Shown piece by piece: positions 29,485-38,432 of a stretch of 64,000 bases of DNA. The DNA is taken from NCBI RefSeq assembly GCF_014192575.1, contig NZ_JACHYC010000006.1, forward strand, positions 62,001 to 126,000, in the 5' to 3' direction. Positions within the stretch are counted from its first letter, which is position 1, and every line of letters begins with the position of its first letter. Below the pieces are notes generated by a model. The model made no database searches and had not been told where the DNA came from. It saw nothing but the letters and a program-made list of their open reading frames with translations. This DNA comes from Variovorax sp. Sphag1AA. Lineage in GTDB: Bacteria > Pseudomonadota > Gammaproteobacteria > Burkholderiales > Burkholderiaceae_C. The position numbers and the translations under genes are program-made.

Positions 29485-30482
29485 GCGCAGTGATGGCAGA
29501 GAACGACCGGGCACTTGCGCTGCGCGTGAGCCAGAAGGCAGCCCATCTCGACGAACTGCGGCTCGAAGCTGCGCCGCAACCGCAACCGGCTGCCAAGCCC
29601 GGCTTTGCGGTCGTCAGGGTCTGCGCCGCTGCAGTGAACCCCAGCGACGTGAAGGCGACGCTGGGCATCATGCCGCAGGCCGTGTGGCCTCGCACACCGG
29701 GCCGCGACTTCGCGGGCGTCGTGGTCGATGGGCCCAGCGAGTGGGTCGGCCGCGAGGTCTACGGTTCGGGCGGCGACGTGGGCATCACGCGCGACGGCTC
29801 GCATGCGCGATTCATCGTGCTGCCCGTGGGAGCACTGCGCGACAAGCCGCGCGGCATCTCGATGGATGAAGCCGGTGCGGTCGGCGTGCCTTTCGTGACC
29901 GCCTACGAAGGCTTCCGCCGCAGCGGTATGCCGCGCGAAGGACAGACCGTGCTGGTGCTCGGTGCGAACGGCAAGGTCGGCCAGGCGGCCGTGCAGCTCG
30001 CTGCACAGGGTGGCGCGCGCGTCATCGCGGTGCAGCGGCGCGCAGGGCCGTTCGAGGGCTTCGCGTGCGCGCCGGTCGACGTGATCGATGCGCGCCATGG
30101 CGAGGTCGCCGCGCGCGTTCGCGAGCTCACCAACGGCCGCGGCGTGGACATTGCCTACAACACCGTCGGCAGCGCCTACTTCGATGCCGCGAACAAGTCG
30201 ATGGCCAAGGGCGCGACGCAGATCTTCATCTCCACGCACGACCGCGCTGTGCCCTTCGACATCTTCGCGTTCTACCGCGGCATGCACACCTACGTGGGCA
30301 TTGACTCGCTGGCGATGGACTGCATTGCATCCACCGCGCAGCTCGACGCGATGCGCGAGGGCTTCGAGCGCGGCACGCTCAAGCCCTTCCCGGTGGCGCG
30401 CGCCTACGCGCTCGACGAGGCGATCGACGCCTACCGGCTGGTGCTCTCGGGCAGCACCGACCGCGTCGTGCTGCGCCCCTGA
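29481..30482 (+). CDS. MDR-family oxidoreductase (quinone reductase-like)
   Basis: A 333-residue zinc-independent medium-chain dehydrogenase/quinone reductase. The N-terminal GroES-like domain has AVNPSDVKATLG and PGRDFAGVVVDG, and the Rossmann domain has VLGANGKVGQAAVQLAA. It lacks the structural zinc cysteine cluster. Start ATG 29481 overlaps the BKACE stop in ATGA. It probably reduces an enone or maleylacetate-like intermediate of the pathway, which is inference. Confidence 0.88.
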   Translation: MSAVMAENDRALALRVSQKAAHLDELRLEAAPQPQPAAKPGFAVVRVCAAAVNPSDVKATLGIMPQAVWPRTPGRDFAGVVVDGPSEWVGREVYGSGGDVGITRDGSHARFIVLPVGALRDKPRGISMDEAGAVGVPFVTAYEGFRRSGMPREGQTVLVLGANGKVGQAAVQLAAQGGARVIAVQRRAGPFEGFACAPVDVIDARHGEVAARVRELTNGRGVDIAYNTVGSAYFDAANKSMAKGATQIFISTHDRAVPFDIFAFYRGMHTYVGIDSLAMDCIASTAQLDAMREGFERGTLKPFPVARAYALDEAIDAYRLVLSGSTDRVVLRP

Positions 30483-30504
30483 GAACACACGGAGGAGACA
30501 AGCC

Positions 30505-30861
30505 ATGCACGTGACCCGGTTCGACGAAGCGCCCACCTACGAGGCGCCCAACCACTTCGACATGCGATGCCTGCGCCTGCAGGGCAAGGAGGCCGGCCCG
30601 TCGACGCAAATGTGGATGGGCATGAGCCAGCTCCTGCCCGGCGGCCACACCACGCTCGACGGCTCGCCGATCGAAAAGCTCTACCTCGTGCTCGAAGGGC
30701 GCCTGACGGTCGTCGGCGAACTCGAAGGGCAACGCGACGAGCAGGAGCTCGGCCCCTACGACAGTTGCCGCTTCGCGCCTGGTGAGAAACGGCAGCTGGT
30801 CAACCGCACCAACCGGCCCGCGCTGGTCGCGCTGGTGATGGCGAACGCCCCACCGGCCTGA
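30505..30861 (+). CDS. Cupin-domain protein
   Basis: A 118-residue single-domain cupin (LLPGGHTTLDGSPIEKLYLV, then GPYDSCRFAPGEKRQLVNRT). The metal-binding pattern is partial, with one histidine in motif 1. GGAGGA upstream of ATG 30505 is a strong ribosome site. Its place between the MDR enzyme and the Bug receptor suggests a small role in the same pathway, such as a lactonase or isomerase, but no function is shown. Confidence 0.82.
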   Translation: MHVTRFDEAPTYEAPNHFDMRCLRLQGKEAGPSTQMWMGMSQLLPGGHTTLDGSPIEKLYLVLEGRLTVVGELEGQRDEQELGPYDSCRFAPGEKRQLVNRTNRPALVALVMANAPPA

Positions 30862-30895
30862 GCCGGACCTACAACGATTCCAACGGAGACAAGAC

Positions 30896-31876
30896 ATGAC
30901 GACATTCATCCCCGGCCGGCGCAGCCTGATCGCGGCCTCGCTCGCCCTCCTCGCCTTCGGCGGCGCGCATGCGCAGGGTGACTGGCCTCGCGGGCAGACC
31001 ATCAAACTGATCGTGCCCTTCACCGCGGGCAGCGGCACCGACATCGTGGCGCGGCTCGTCGCCGAGAAGCTCGGCCCCGCGCTCGGCACCAGCGTGATCG
31101 TCGACAACAAGCCAGGCGCGGGCGGCACGCTCGGCGCGACGCAGGTCGCGAAGGCGCCGGCGGATGGCTACACGCTGCTGATTCATTCGGCAGGGCACCT
31201 GGTCAACCCGGCGATCTATCCGAACCTCTCCTACGACACGCTCAAGGACTTCGCCGGCATCACGCCACTCGCAAGCCTGCCGAATGTGCTGGTGACGCCG
31301 CCCGGCCGCTTCGCCGACGAGAAGGACCTCGTTGCCCAGGTCAAGGCCAAGCCGGGTGGTTTCAACTACGCATCGGCCGGCAACGGCTCGGCCACGCACA
31401 TGAATGCGGAGGTCTTCCGGCTCGCCGCAGGACTCCAGGCGCAGCATGTGCCCTTCCGCGGCACCCCCGAGGCGATGACCGAAGTGATGGGCGGCCGCGT
31501 CGACTGGTTCTTTGCGCCGATGGTCTCGGCGCTGCCGCTGATCAAGGATGGACGGCTCAAGGCGCTCGCGGTTGGCACGGGCAAGCGCTCCGCGGTGCTG
31601 CCGGACATCCCGACCACGGTCGAAGCCGGCGTTCCTGGCTCCGAGTACCTGTTCTGGGTCGGTCTATTCGCGCCCGCGAAAACGCCGCGGCCGATCGTCG
31701 ATCGGGTGCAGGCGGAAGTGAGCAAGATCATGGCATCGCCGGATCTGAAGGAGCGTCTCGACAAGCTCGGCGCGGAGCCGTTCACGATGCCTTCGGCGCA
31801 GTTCGACAAGTTCCTTGCCGATGAGACGGCGAAAGCGCAGCAGGTGGCGAAGGCAGCAGGCATCAAGGTCGATTGA
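30896..31876 (+). CDS. Bug-family tripartite tricarboxylate transporter receptor
   Basis: A periplasmic solute-binding protein of the TctC/Bug family, 326 residues. The signal peptide has RRSLIAASLALLAFGGAHA, and the mature protein begins with WPRGQTIKLIVPFTAGSGTD, followed by the VDNKPGAGG and ADGYTLL loops of the family. It ends the LacI-controlled operon, so it likely captures the operon's substrate or an organic acid. No TctA/TctB permease is nearby, as is common for Bug receptors. Confidence 0.93.
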   Translation: MTTFIPGRRSLIAASLALLAFGGAHAQGDWPRGQTIKLIVPFTAGSGTDIVARLVAEKLGPALGTSVIVDNKPGAGGTLGATQVAKAPADGYTLLIHSAGHLVNPAIYPNLSYDTLKDFAGITPLASLPNVLVTPPGRFADEKDLVAQVKAKPGGFNYASAGNGSATHMNAEVFRLAAGLQAQHVPFRGTPEAMTEVMGGRVDWFFAPMVSALPLIKDGRLKALAVGTGKRSAVLPDIPTTVEAGVPGSEYLFWVGLFAPAKTPRPIVDRVQAEVSKIMASPDLKERLDKLGAEPFTMPSAQFDKFLADETAKAQQVAKAAGIKVD

Positions 31877-31907
31877 CCGCGCGCGGGGCGGCGGTCTACG
31901 CTCGGCC

Positions 31908-32372
31908 ATGCCTTCGATCTACGCCGCCCTCCTCTTTCTCCACATCCTCTCCGCCGCCTACTGGGTCGGCGGCATGGCGCTGATGCACTTCGCGGTGCGG
32001 CCGTCGGCGGTTGCCACGCTCGAACCGCCGCAGCGGCTGCCGTTTCTCGCGGCGACTCTGGAGCGCTTCTTCGTCGGCGTATCGACCGCGATCGCGCTGC
32101 TGCTCGCGACCGGCCTCGGCATGGTCTGGCTCGCAGGGGGATTCGCGAACGTGCGATGGAATGTGCACGCGATGCTCGCGCTCGGGCTCGTGATGATGGC
32201 GATCTACCTGCACATCCGCTTCGCGCCGTTTCCGCGACTGCGAAATGCGGTGGCCGCGCGCACCTGGCCGGTGGCGGCGTCGAACCTCAACACGATCCGT
32301 AAGCTGGTGGAGCTCAACCTGGTGCTCGGCGTGATCGTGTTCGCGCTTGCGGTGATGGGTCGCGCAATCTGA
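31908..32372 (+). CDS. CopD-like small membrane protein
   Basis: A 154-residue protein with four predicted helices; it opens with YAALLFLHILSAAYWVGGMA, which resembles CopD/HemJ-type membrane proteins with a conserved histidine in the first helix and HAMLALGLVMMAIYLHIRF in the third. It begins 31 bp after the Bug gene. A haem- or metal-related role is possible but unproven. Confidence 0.75.
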   Translation: MPSIYAALLFLHILSAAYWVGGMALMHFAVRPSAVATLEPPQRLPFLAATLERFFVGVSTAIALLLATGLGMVWLAGGFANVRWNVHAMLALGLVMMAIYLHIRFAPFPRLRNAVAARTWPVAASNLNTIRKLVELNLVLGVIVFALAVMGRAI

Positions 32373-32394
32373 TGCGCAGCGCCACAATGCCGCG

Positions 32395-32988
32395 ATGAAC
32401 AAACGCGACTTCCTCGGCAAGGCGGCAATGGCCGGCCTGCTCCCTGCCGTCACCTCCGCTTCTGCAATCGCCGCGCCTTCGGCGTTGAAAGGACCCGGCC
32501 TGCTCACCATCAGCGGTGCGGTCGGCAAGTCCAATCGCGGCGCGGTCGATCCGGCACTCGACCAGATGTTCGTCAAACACGGCATCCAGTTCGAGAAGGC
32601 CTATGTGTTCGACTCCGAAGGGCTTCACCGCCTGCCAACGGTGCAGATCCGCCCGACGCTCGAATACGACGCGAAGAAGCACACGCTCGTCGGCCCTCTG
32701 CTGAGCACGGTGCTCGAGGAAGCGGGCGTGACGGGCGGCAAGGAGACCCAGCTCTTCCTGCGCGCAGTCGACGGCTACGTGGTGCCGCTGAACCTCGCCG
32801 ATGCGCGCAGCTACCGCATGATCGTCGCGACCGAGATCGACGGCGCACCGCTCTCACTCGGCGGGCTCGGCCCGCAGTGGGCGGTGTACGAGGCCGACAC
32901 GCTCGCCGCGTTCAAAGACAAGCCGCTCAAGGAGCGCTTCGCGCTCTGCCCCTGGGGCATCTACAGCATCGACGTGCGAAAGGCCTGA
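32395..32988 (+). CDS. Periplasmic SUOX-fold-like protein lacking the Moco cysteine
   Basis: A 197-residue secreted protein. The N-terminus (NKRDFLGKAAMAG) resembles a Tat signal with KR in place of RR. The remainder (RLPTVQIRPTLEYD, LPTVLEEAGVT-like segment, FLRAVDGYVVPLNL) is typical of small proteins often named molybdopterin-dependent oxidoreductases. Its only cysteine lies near the C-terminus (LCPWGIYSID), so the usual molybdenum-ligating cysteine is missing and enzymatic activity is doubtful. Confidence 0.7.
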   Translation: MNKRDFLGKAAMAGLLPAVTSASAIAAPSALKGPGLLTISGAVGKSNRGAVDPALDQMFVKHGIQFEKAYVFDSEGLHRLPTVQIRPTLEYDAKKHTLVGPLLSTVLEEAGVTGGKETQLFLRAVDGYVVPLNLADARSYRMIVATEIDGAPLSLGGLGPQWAVYEADTLAAFKDKPLKERFALCPWGIYSIDVRKA

Positions 32989-32995
32989 AGCGCAA

Positions 32996-33886
32996 CTAGC
33001 GCTGCGCGAAGGCCGAAAGGACCTTCAGCACCGTCGCGGTCGCGCCATCGAGTGCCGGTTTCGGCCGGTGCGCAATACCGAGGTGACGCGTGAGCTTCGG
33101 GCTCAGCGGCAACACCTGCAACCGCTCGTTGAACTCCGGGCCAACCGGCTGATGCACCGGCAGCACTGCCGCGCCGTACCCCGCCGCGACCAGGCTGCGC
33201 ATCGCGGCATCGAAGTTGAGTTCGATGCGCGGGCGAGGCGATTCGCCGGCCGCCGCGAACCATTCCATGGTCAGTCGGTACATGTGCGTGGTCGCGTCGT
33301 TGAAGATCAGCGGCCGACCCGCCAGCCAGCGCGGCGTGATGCGTTTGGGCGCATCCCATTTCTTCGGGACGAAAGCCATCATTGGCTGGCTGCGCCATCG
33401 CGTGACCACCAGGTCGCGCATCGGCGGCTGCGGGACCGCGACGAGGCCCACGTCCAGCGTGCCCATCGCAAGACGCGACATGGTCTCGGACGAACCGAGG
33501 ATGCTCACTTCGACATCGATGCCCGGGTGCTCCTGCTCGAGCGCTTCGAGTACCTGCGGCAGGAGCTCGACCACCACGCCGGTCGAGGTGCCCAGCCGGA
33601 CGCGGCCGAGCCGTCCTTCGGCCTGACGGCGAACCACGTCGATGGCGTCATCGGCATCGCGCAGCAGCTTCCGCGCACGGTCGACCAACGCAGCGCCGGC
33701 GGCCGTTGGCGTGATGCGGCGCGCACCGCGCACCAGCAGGCGCGCATCGAGGCGCGATTCGAGTTCGCTGATGTGCAGGCTCACCGTGGGCTGCGCCAGA
33801 TGCAGCGCGTTGGCCGCTGCGGAAAAGGTGCCGAGGTCGACGATAGACACCAGCGTGCGAAGCTGGTCGAGGTTGAGATGACGCAT
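32996..33886 (-). CDS. LysR-family transcriptional regulator
   Basis: A 296-residue LysR protein with a clear helix-turn-helix (LNLDQLRTLVSIVDLGTFSA, then LAQPTVSLHISELESRL) and an effector domain. It is oriented against the SUOX-like gene (7 bp between stops) and diverges from the DUF1127 gene. No target is obvious; a short spacer of 88 bp to the DUF1127 start may hold a shared control region. Confidence 0.9.
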   Translation of the reverse strand: MRHLNLDQLRTLVSIVDLGTFSAAANALHLAQPTVSLHISELESRLDARLLVRGARRITPTAAGAALVDRARKLLRDADDAIDVVRRQAEGRLGRVRLGTSTGVVVELLPQVLEALEQEHPGIDVEVSILGSSETMSRLAMGTLDVGLVAVPQPPMRDLVVTRWRSQPMMAFVPKKWDAPKRITPRWLAGRPLIFNDATTHMYRLTMEWFAAAGESPRPRIELNFDAAMRSLVAAGYGAAVLPVHQPVGPEFNERLQVLPLSPKLTRHLGIAHRPKPALDGATATVLKVLSAFAQR

Positions 33887-33974
33887 CAGGAAAGCTGATT
33901 GGAGTTCACAGAATTCTCAACTTCCACAATATCACGCCGGCTTGCAAGATCGTGCTCCATCCAAGGAGCCTCTC

Positions 33975-34208
33975 ATGCAAACGCCCAAGCCCGCATTCTT
34001 CGCAGCCGTTCTGGAGATGATCCGCAACGCGCGCCGCGTGCGGCAGGATCACCGTCTGCTGCGCGCAATGAGCGAGCGCGACCTGCGTGACCTCGGTGTA
34101 GGCCGCAGCGAGATCCCGGCGCTGCTCAGCGATGCTGCGGCGCTGTCGAATGTGCCGTACAGCCGTGCGCGGTGTGCTGCGGCTGTTCCGCCAGCAATGC
34201 CGCGGTAA
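33975..34208 (+). CDS. DUF1127 protein with extended C-terminus
   Basis: A 77-residue YjiS/DUF1127 protein. The diagnostic core is RNARRVRQDHRLLRAMSERD, followed by LRDLGVGRSEI. Most family members stop soon after that motif; here about 25 more residues (SDAAALSNVPYSRARC onward) read antisense to the end of the convergent trehalase gene, an 83-bp overlap. ATG 33975 follows AAGGAG. Small arginine-rich DUF1127 proteins act in phosphate, stress or RNA-related responses in other bacteria. Confidence 0.85.
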   Translation: MQTPKPAFFAAVLEMIRNARRVRQDHRLLRAMSERDLRDLGVGRSEIPALLSDAAALSNVPYSRARCAAAVPPAMPR

Positions 34209-35796
34209 CACCGTTGGTCCAGCCGAAGCCATCCTGCAACGGGTATTCGCCGCCATGGCCGCCTCGGGTGTCGTCCTGCTCGACGCGGCGCAGCGCGTAC
34301 TTTTCGACCAGCTTGCCTTCGCGCTCGTAGAGCGCGGCCACCGTCGCAAGCCAGCGGTGCGAAATGGTCCGCGAAAGGTCGTGGCACCCGTGGTCGGCGA
34401 ATCCACGCACTGCCATCCATTGAAGCGCGGCCCAACCGTTGGGTCGGTCCCACTGCTGGTCGCTCGCGCATTCGGTGGTTGAAAGACCGCCGGGTGCAAG
34501 CAGCCGGTTGACGACGGTTGCCGCGAGCGCCTGCGCATGCGCCGGCTCCGCGGCACCGACGAACAGCGGCGTCACGCAGGCCGCCGTGAGGCAATCGCGC
34601 CGTTGGTCGAGTCGCCAGTCGTAGTCGAAGTAAGCGCCCTGGGCGTCATCCCAGAAGAGCGCCGTCATGGCCGCCTTGCGCGCTTCGGCCATTTCGGCAA
34701 AGGCTGCGGCAGTTGCCGTGTCACCCGATTGCTTCGCCAGCGCGGCGATCTTCGTTTCGAGCTTGAAGAGGAAGGCGTTGAGATCCACCGGGAGGATGTC
34801 CGTGGTGCAGATGCTCGCCAGCGATGGAGCGGTGCCGGCGCGCACGTGGGTCCTGCTGCGCTCCTCGGCACATGGCTCCGGCGCGCGCAGCCACCGCGTG
34901 CTGAAGTCCCAGCCCGATTCGCAAGCGGCACGGATGTGGCGGTAGACCTCTGCGGGATCGCGCCCGCACGACTGCGCAGTCGTCACGTCCTCGATCCACG
35001 ATTCCTCGCGCGGCGTGTCGCGTTCGTCCCAGTAGCGGTTGAGCAGCGCGCCGCCCGGCAGCCGCACCACGCGGCGGACGGCCTGCCCGTCGACGAGACC
35101 CTCGGCGCCGGCCATCCAGAACGCATGTTCCTTGCGAAGCTGCGGCAGGCAATCGGCTTCTTCGATGACGCCGCGCAGCTGCGCCAGCTCGACCATCAGC
35201 GCGAACACCGGCGGCTGGGACCGGCTCAGGTAGTAGCTGCGATTGCCGTTCGGCACATGGCCGTAGGTGTCGATGAGGTAGGCGAAGTTCTCCACCATGT
35301 CACGGATCAGCGGCGCGTGACGTTCCGCAGTCAGGCCGAGCATGGTGAAGTACGAGTCCCAGTAGTAGATCTCGCGAAAGCGTCCGCCCGGCACGAGGTA
35401 GGCGTGCGGCAGTTGCAGCAGCGACGAACGTGGCGGATGCGCAGCAGGATGTCGCGTGAGCACTCTCCACAGATCGTCGATGTGCGCGGCGATCGGCTGG
35501 CCGGGCACCGATACGTAGTCGGAATGCGGCTGCTCGATCACGTCGAAATGATGGCGCACGAAGGCGCCGAGGTCGAATGCGGGTTGCGTCGACTGGGCGC
35601 GATACGCCGCGAGGATGTCTGCGGGCTCGCCGCGCGGTGCGCAGTCGACGAAGCTCTTGCTGTCAGTGAAGACGTGATTCGTCTGGACTGCGGTGAAGAG
35701 CTCTTCGTAGCGGTCCGCCGGTGTGAGCGTGTCGGGTGCAGGCGCGGCGGCGGCGCGCGACGTGCGCTGCGCGCCGGCCGTGCCCGCGCCGGTCAC
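34126..35796 (-). CDS. treF: Alpha,alpha-trehalase (GH37)
   Basis: Hydrolyses trehalose to two glucose molecules. The 556-residue protein has both family signatures: PGGRFREIYYWDSYF and QWDRPNGWA. It also has the catalytic regions SGWDFSTRWL (acid Asp) and GGEYPLQDGFGWTNGV (base Glu). No signal peptide follows the GTG start, so it should be cytoplasmic. GTG 35796 overlaps the CaiB stop by 4 nt (GTGA), which implies translational coupling to an unrelated CoA-transferase gene. Confidence 0.93.
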   Translation of the reverse strand: MTGAGTAGAQRTSRAAAAPAPDTLTPADRYEELFTAVQTNHVFTDSKSFVDCAPRGEPADILAAYRAQSTQPAFDLGAFVRHHFDVIEQPHSDYVSVPGQPIAAHIDDLWRVLTRHPAAHPPRSSLLQLPHAYLVPGGRFREIYYWDSYFTMLGLTAERHAPLIRDMVENFAYLIDTYGHVPNGNRSYYLSRSQPPVFALMVELAQLRGVIEEADCLPQLRKEHAFWMAGAEGLVDGQAVRRVVRLPGGALLNRYWDERDTPREESWIEDVTTAQSCGRDPAEVYRHIRAACESGWDFSTRWLRAPEPCAEERSRTHVRAGTAPSLASICTTDILPVDLNAFLFKLETKIAALAKQSGDTATAAAFAEMAEARKAAMTALFWDDAQGAYFDYDWRLDQRRDCLTAACVTPLFVGAAEPAHAQALAATVVNRLLAPGGLSTTECASDQQWDRPNGWAALQWMAVRGFADHGCHDLSRTISHRWLATVAALYEREGKLVEKYALRRVEQDDTRGGHGGEYPLQDGFGWTNGVTAALLAEQPQHTAHGCTAHSTAPQHR

Positions 35797-37040
35797 ACCA
35801 CGCCTGCGTCGCGCAATGCTGCGCGGCGTTGTTCGTCGATGCCCAGTTCGGCCAGCACCTCGTCCGTGTGCTGCCCGAGCGCCGGCGGCGCGTAGCGCAG
35901 CACGGGCGGCGTGGACTGGAGCCGCAACGGACTTGCCACGCCCGCGATGCTCTCGATGCCGTCGCCCGCATCGCGCGGCAGCGTCACTGCAAGGCCGCGC
36001 GCCTTGACCTGCTCGTCCTGGAAGGCCTGCCCTATGTCGTTGATCGGGCCGCAGGGCACGGCCTTGTCTTCGAGCAGCGCGATCCACTCGGCCGTGGTGC
36101 GGGTGCGCGTGACCTCTTCCATCTGCGGGATCAGCACCTCGCGATGGCGCACGCGCAGCGTGTTGGTCGCGAAGCGCGGATCGGCGGCCCAATCGGCATG
36201 CCCCGCCGCTTCGCAGAAGCGCGCGAACTGGCCGTTGTTGCCGATCGCCAGCAGCATCGAGCCGTCCTTGGTGTGGAAGTCCTGATAGGGCGCAAGGCTC
36301 GGGTGCGTATTGCCCTGCCGCTGCGGCGGGATGCCGGTGTTGAGGAACGCGCTCGCCTGGTTCGCGAGGATCGCCATGCCGACGTCGAGCAGCGCCATGT
36401 CGATGTGCTGGCCTTCGCCGGTGCGGTGACGCACTTCGAGGGCAGCAAGAATCGCGGTGCTCGCGTACACGCCGGTGAAGAGATCGGTCAGCGCAACGCC
36501 CACGCGCAGCGGGCCGCCACCGGGCACATCGTCGGGACGGCCAGTGATGCTCATCATCCCGCTGGTGGCCTGGATCATCAGGTCGTAGCCGGCGCGGTTC
36601 GCATGCGGACCGTCATGGCCGAAGCCGGTCACGCTGCAGTAGATGAGGCGCGGGTTGACGGCGCGCAGGCTCTCGTGGTCGAGGCCGTACTGCTTGAGTC
36701 CGCCCGTCTTGAAGTTCTCCACCACGATGTCGCTCTGAGCGGCCATCTGCCTGAGCAGCGCCTGTCCGTCAGGCGTCGCCATGTCGATGGTGACCGAGCG
36801 CTTGTTGCGGTTGCAGGCGGTGAAGTAGGTCGCCTGGTTCGTGTCGTTGCCCTCGGCATCCTTCAGGAAGGGCGGACCCCAGGTGCGCGTGTCGTCGCCC
36901 ACGCCGGGGCGCTCGATCTTGACGACATCCGCACCCAGGTCCGCGAGGATCTGGGTGCACCACGGCCCCGCGAGCACGCGGGACAGGTCGAGGACCTTGA
37001 TGCCCGCGAGGGCACCTTGCGTGGCGGTGGGCGCTGTCAT
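35793..37040 (-). CDS. CaiB/BaiF-type CoA transferase
   Basis: A class III CoA transferase, 415 residues, that moves CoA between acids. It has the family N-terminus (GIKVLDLSRVLAGPWCTQIL), the catalytic aspartate region (NRAGYDLMIQATSGMM), and SHRKNG-like NRNKRSVTIDM. Upstream gcdH and this gene overlap by one base (TGATG), and the pair is a known glutarate module where the transferase makes glutaryl-CoA from succinyl-CoA. Glutarate as substrate is inferred from context. Confidence 0.92.
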   Translation of the reverse strand: MTAPTATQGALAGIKVLDLSRVLAGPWCTQILADLGADVVKIERPGVGDDTRTWGPPFLKDAEGNDTNQATYFTACNRNKRSVTIDMATPDGQALLRQMAAQSDIVVENFKTGGLKQYGLDHESLRAVNPRLIYCSVTGFGHDGPHANRAGYDLMIQATSGMMSITGRPDDVPGGGPLRVGVALTDLFTGVYASTAILAALEVRHRTGEGQHIDMALLDVGMAILANQASAFLNTGIPPQRQGNTHPSLAPYQDFHTKDGSMLLAIGNNGQFARFCEAAGHADWAADPRFATNTLRVRHREVLIPQMEEVTRTRTTAEWIALLEDKAVPCGPINDIGQAFQDEQVKARGLAVTLPRDAGDGIESIAGVASPLRLQSTPPVLRYAPPALGQHTDEVLAELGIDEQRRAALRDAGVV

Positions 37041-38242
37041 CAGTTGGCGAAGGCCGCGATGCCGGTCTGCGCGCGACCCAGGATGAGCGCATGGATATCG
37101 TGCGTGCCTTCGTAGGTGTTGACCACTTCGAGGTTGACCAGGTGACGCGCCACGCCGAATTCGTCGCTGATGCCGTTGCCACCCATCATGTCGCGGGCGA
37201 GGCGCGCGATGTCGAGCGCCTTGCCGCACGAATTGCGCTTGAGCAGCGAGGTGACTTCGACCGATGCGGTGCCTTCGTCCTTCATGCGGCCGAGGCGCAG
37301 GCAGCCTTGCAGGCCCAGCGTGATTTCGGTCTGCATGTCGGCAAGCTTCTTCTGGATGAGCTGGTTGGCTGCGAGCGGACGGCCGAACTGCTTGCGCTCC
37401 ATCGTGTAGGTGCGGGCACGGTGCCAGCAGTCTTCAGCCGCACCGAGCGCACCCCAAGAGATGCCGTAGCGCGCGCTGTTGAGGCAGGTGAACGGACCCT
37501 TGAGGCCCTGCACTTCGGGGAAGGCGTTCTCTTCGGGGCAGAACACGTTGTCCATGACGATTTCGCCGGTGATCGAAGCGCGCAGACCGACCTTGCCGTG
37601 GATCGCTGGAGCGCTCAGGCCCTTCATGCCCTTTTCGAGCACGAAGCCGCGGATCGGGCCGACAGTGCCGGACTCGGAGACTTCCTTGGCCCACACCACG
37701 AACACGTCGGCGATCGGGCTGTTGCTGATCCACATCTTGGCGCCGCTGAGCGAATAGCCGCCCGGCACCTTCTTGGCGCGGGTGACCATGCTGCCGGGGT
37801 CGGAGCCGTGGTCGGGTTCGGTCAGGCCGAAGCAGCCGATGAATTCGCCGGTGGCGAGCTTGGGAAGGTACTTCTGCTTTTGCGCTTCGGTGCCGAATTC
37901 GTTGATCGGCACCATCACCAGCGAGCTCTGCACGCTGGCCATCGAGCGGAAGCCCGAATCGACGCGCTCGACTTCGCGGGCGATCAGCCCGTAGCAGACG
38001 TAGTTGAGGCCGGGGCCGCCGTATTGCTCGGGGATCGTCGGGCCCAGCAGGCCGAGGGCGCCCATCTCGCGGAAGACGGCCGGGTCGGTTTCACCCTTGC
38101 GGAAACCCTCGATCACGCGCGGTGCGAGGCGCTCCTGGCAGTAGGCATTGGCTGCGTCGCGCACCATGCGCTCTTCGTCGGTGAGCTGTTGATCGAGCAG
38201 GAGGGCGTCGTCCCATTGAAAGCGGGCGTTCTTGATGGCCAT
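37040..38242 (-). CDS. gcdH: Glutaryl-CoA dehydrogenase
   Basis: FAD-dependent acyl-CoA dehydrogenase that oxidises and decarboxylates glutaryl-CoA to crotonyl-CoA in lysine, tryptophan and glutarate breakdown. The 400-residue protein carries FGLTEPDHGSDPGSM, the FAD/substrate loop WISNSPIADVFVVWAK, and the C-terminal catalytic glutamate in NTYEGTHDIHALILGRA. First gene of the gcdH-CoA transferase operon; the LysR gene diverges on the other side. Confidence 0.95.
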   Translation of the reverse strand: MAIKNARFQWDDALLLDQQLTDEERMVRDAANAYCQERLAPRVIEGFRKGETDPAVFREMGALGLLGPTIPEQYGGPGLNYVCYGLIAREVERVDSGFRSMASVQSSLVMVPINEFGTEAQKQKYLPKLATGEFIGCFGLTEPDHGSDPGSMVTRAKKVPGGYSLSGAKMWISNSPIADVFVVWAKEVSESGTVGPIRGFVLEKGMKGLSAPAIHGKVGLRASITGEIVMDNVFCPEENAFPEVQGLKGPFTCLNSARYGISWGALGAAEDCWHRARTYTMERKQFGRPLAANQLIQKKLADMQTEITLGLQGCLRLGRMKDEGTASVEVTSLLKRNSCGKALDIARLARDMMGGNGISDEFGVARHLVNLEVVNTYEGTHDIHALILGRAQTGIAAFAN

Positions 38243-38396
38243 GTGAGGTCTCCGGGGGGAAAAGTGCGGGAAGCGAAAGTGCTTGGGTCGGCCGTCATCG
38301 TAAGCGCGCCGCAGGGGGAGCGCAAACGATGATTCAACACCCAGTTATGCGTTTTGCGAACGTCATAGGACAATGCGCCAGCGCCGTTTCATTGAA

Positions 38397-38411
38397 TGAA
38401 CGCGCCGTTCA
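38397..38411. promoter_or_regulatory. Dyad TGAACG-CGC-CGTTCA near LysR start
   Basis: TGAACGCGCCGTTCA is a perfect inverted repeat with a 3-bp spacer, 21 bp upstream of the LysR start in the 190-bp spacer shared with gcdH. A candidate LysR autoregulatory site. Confidence 0.4.
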
Positions 38412-38432
38412 ACTATGTAGGCTCCGCATACC

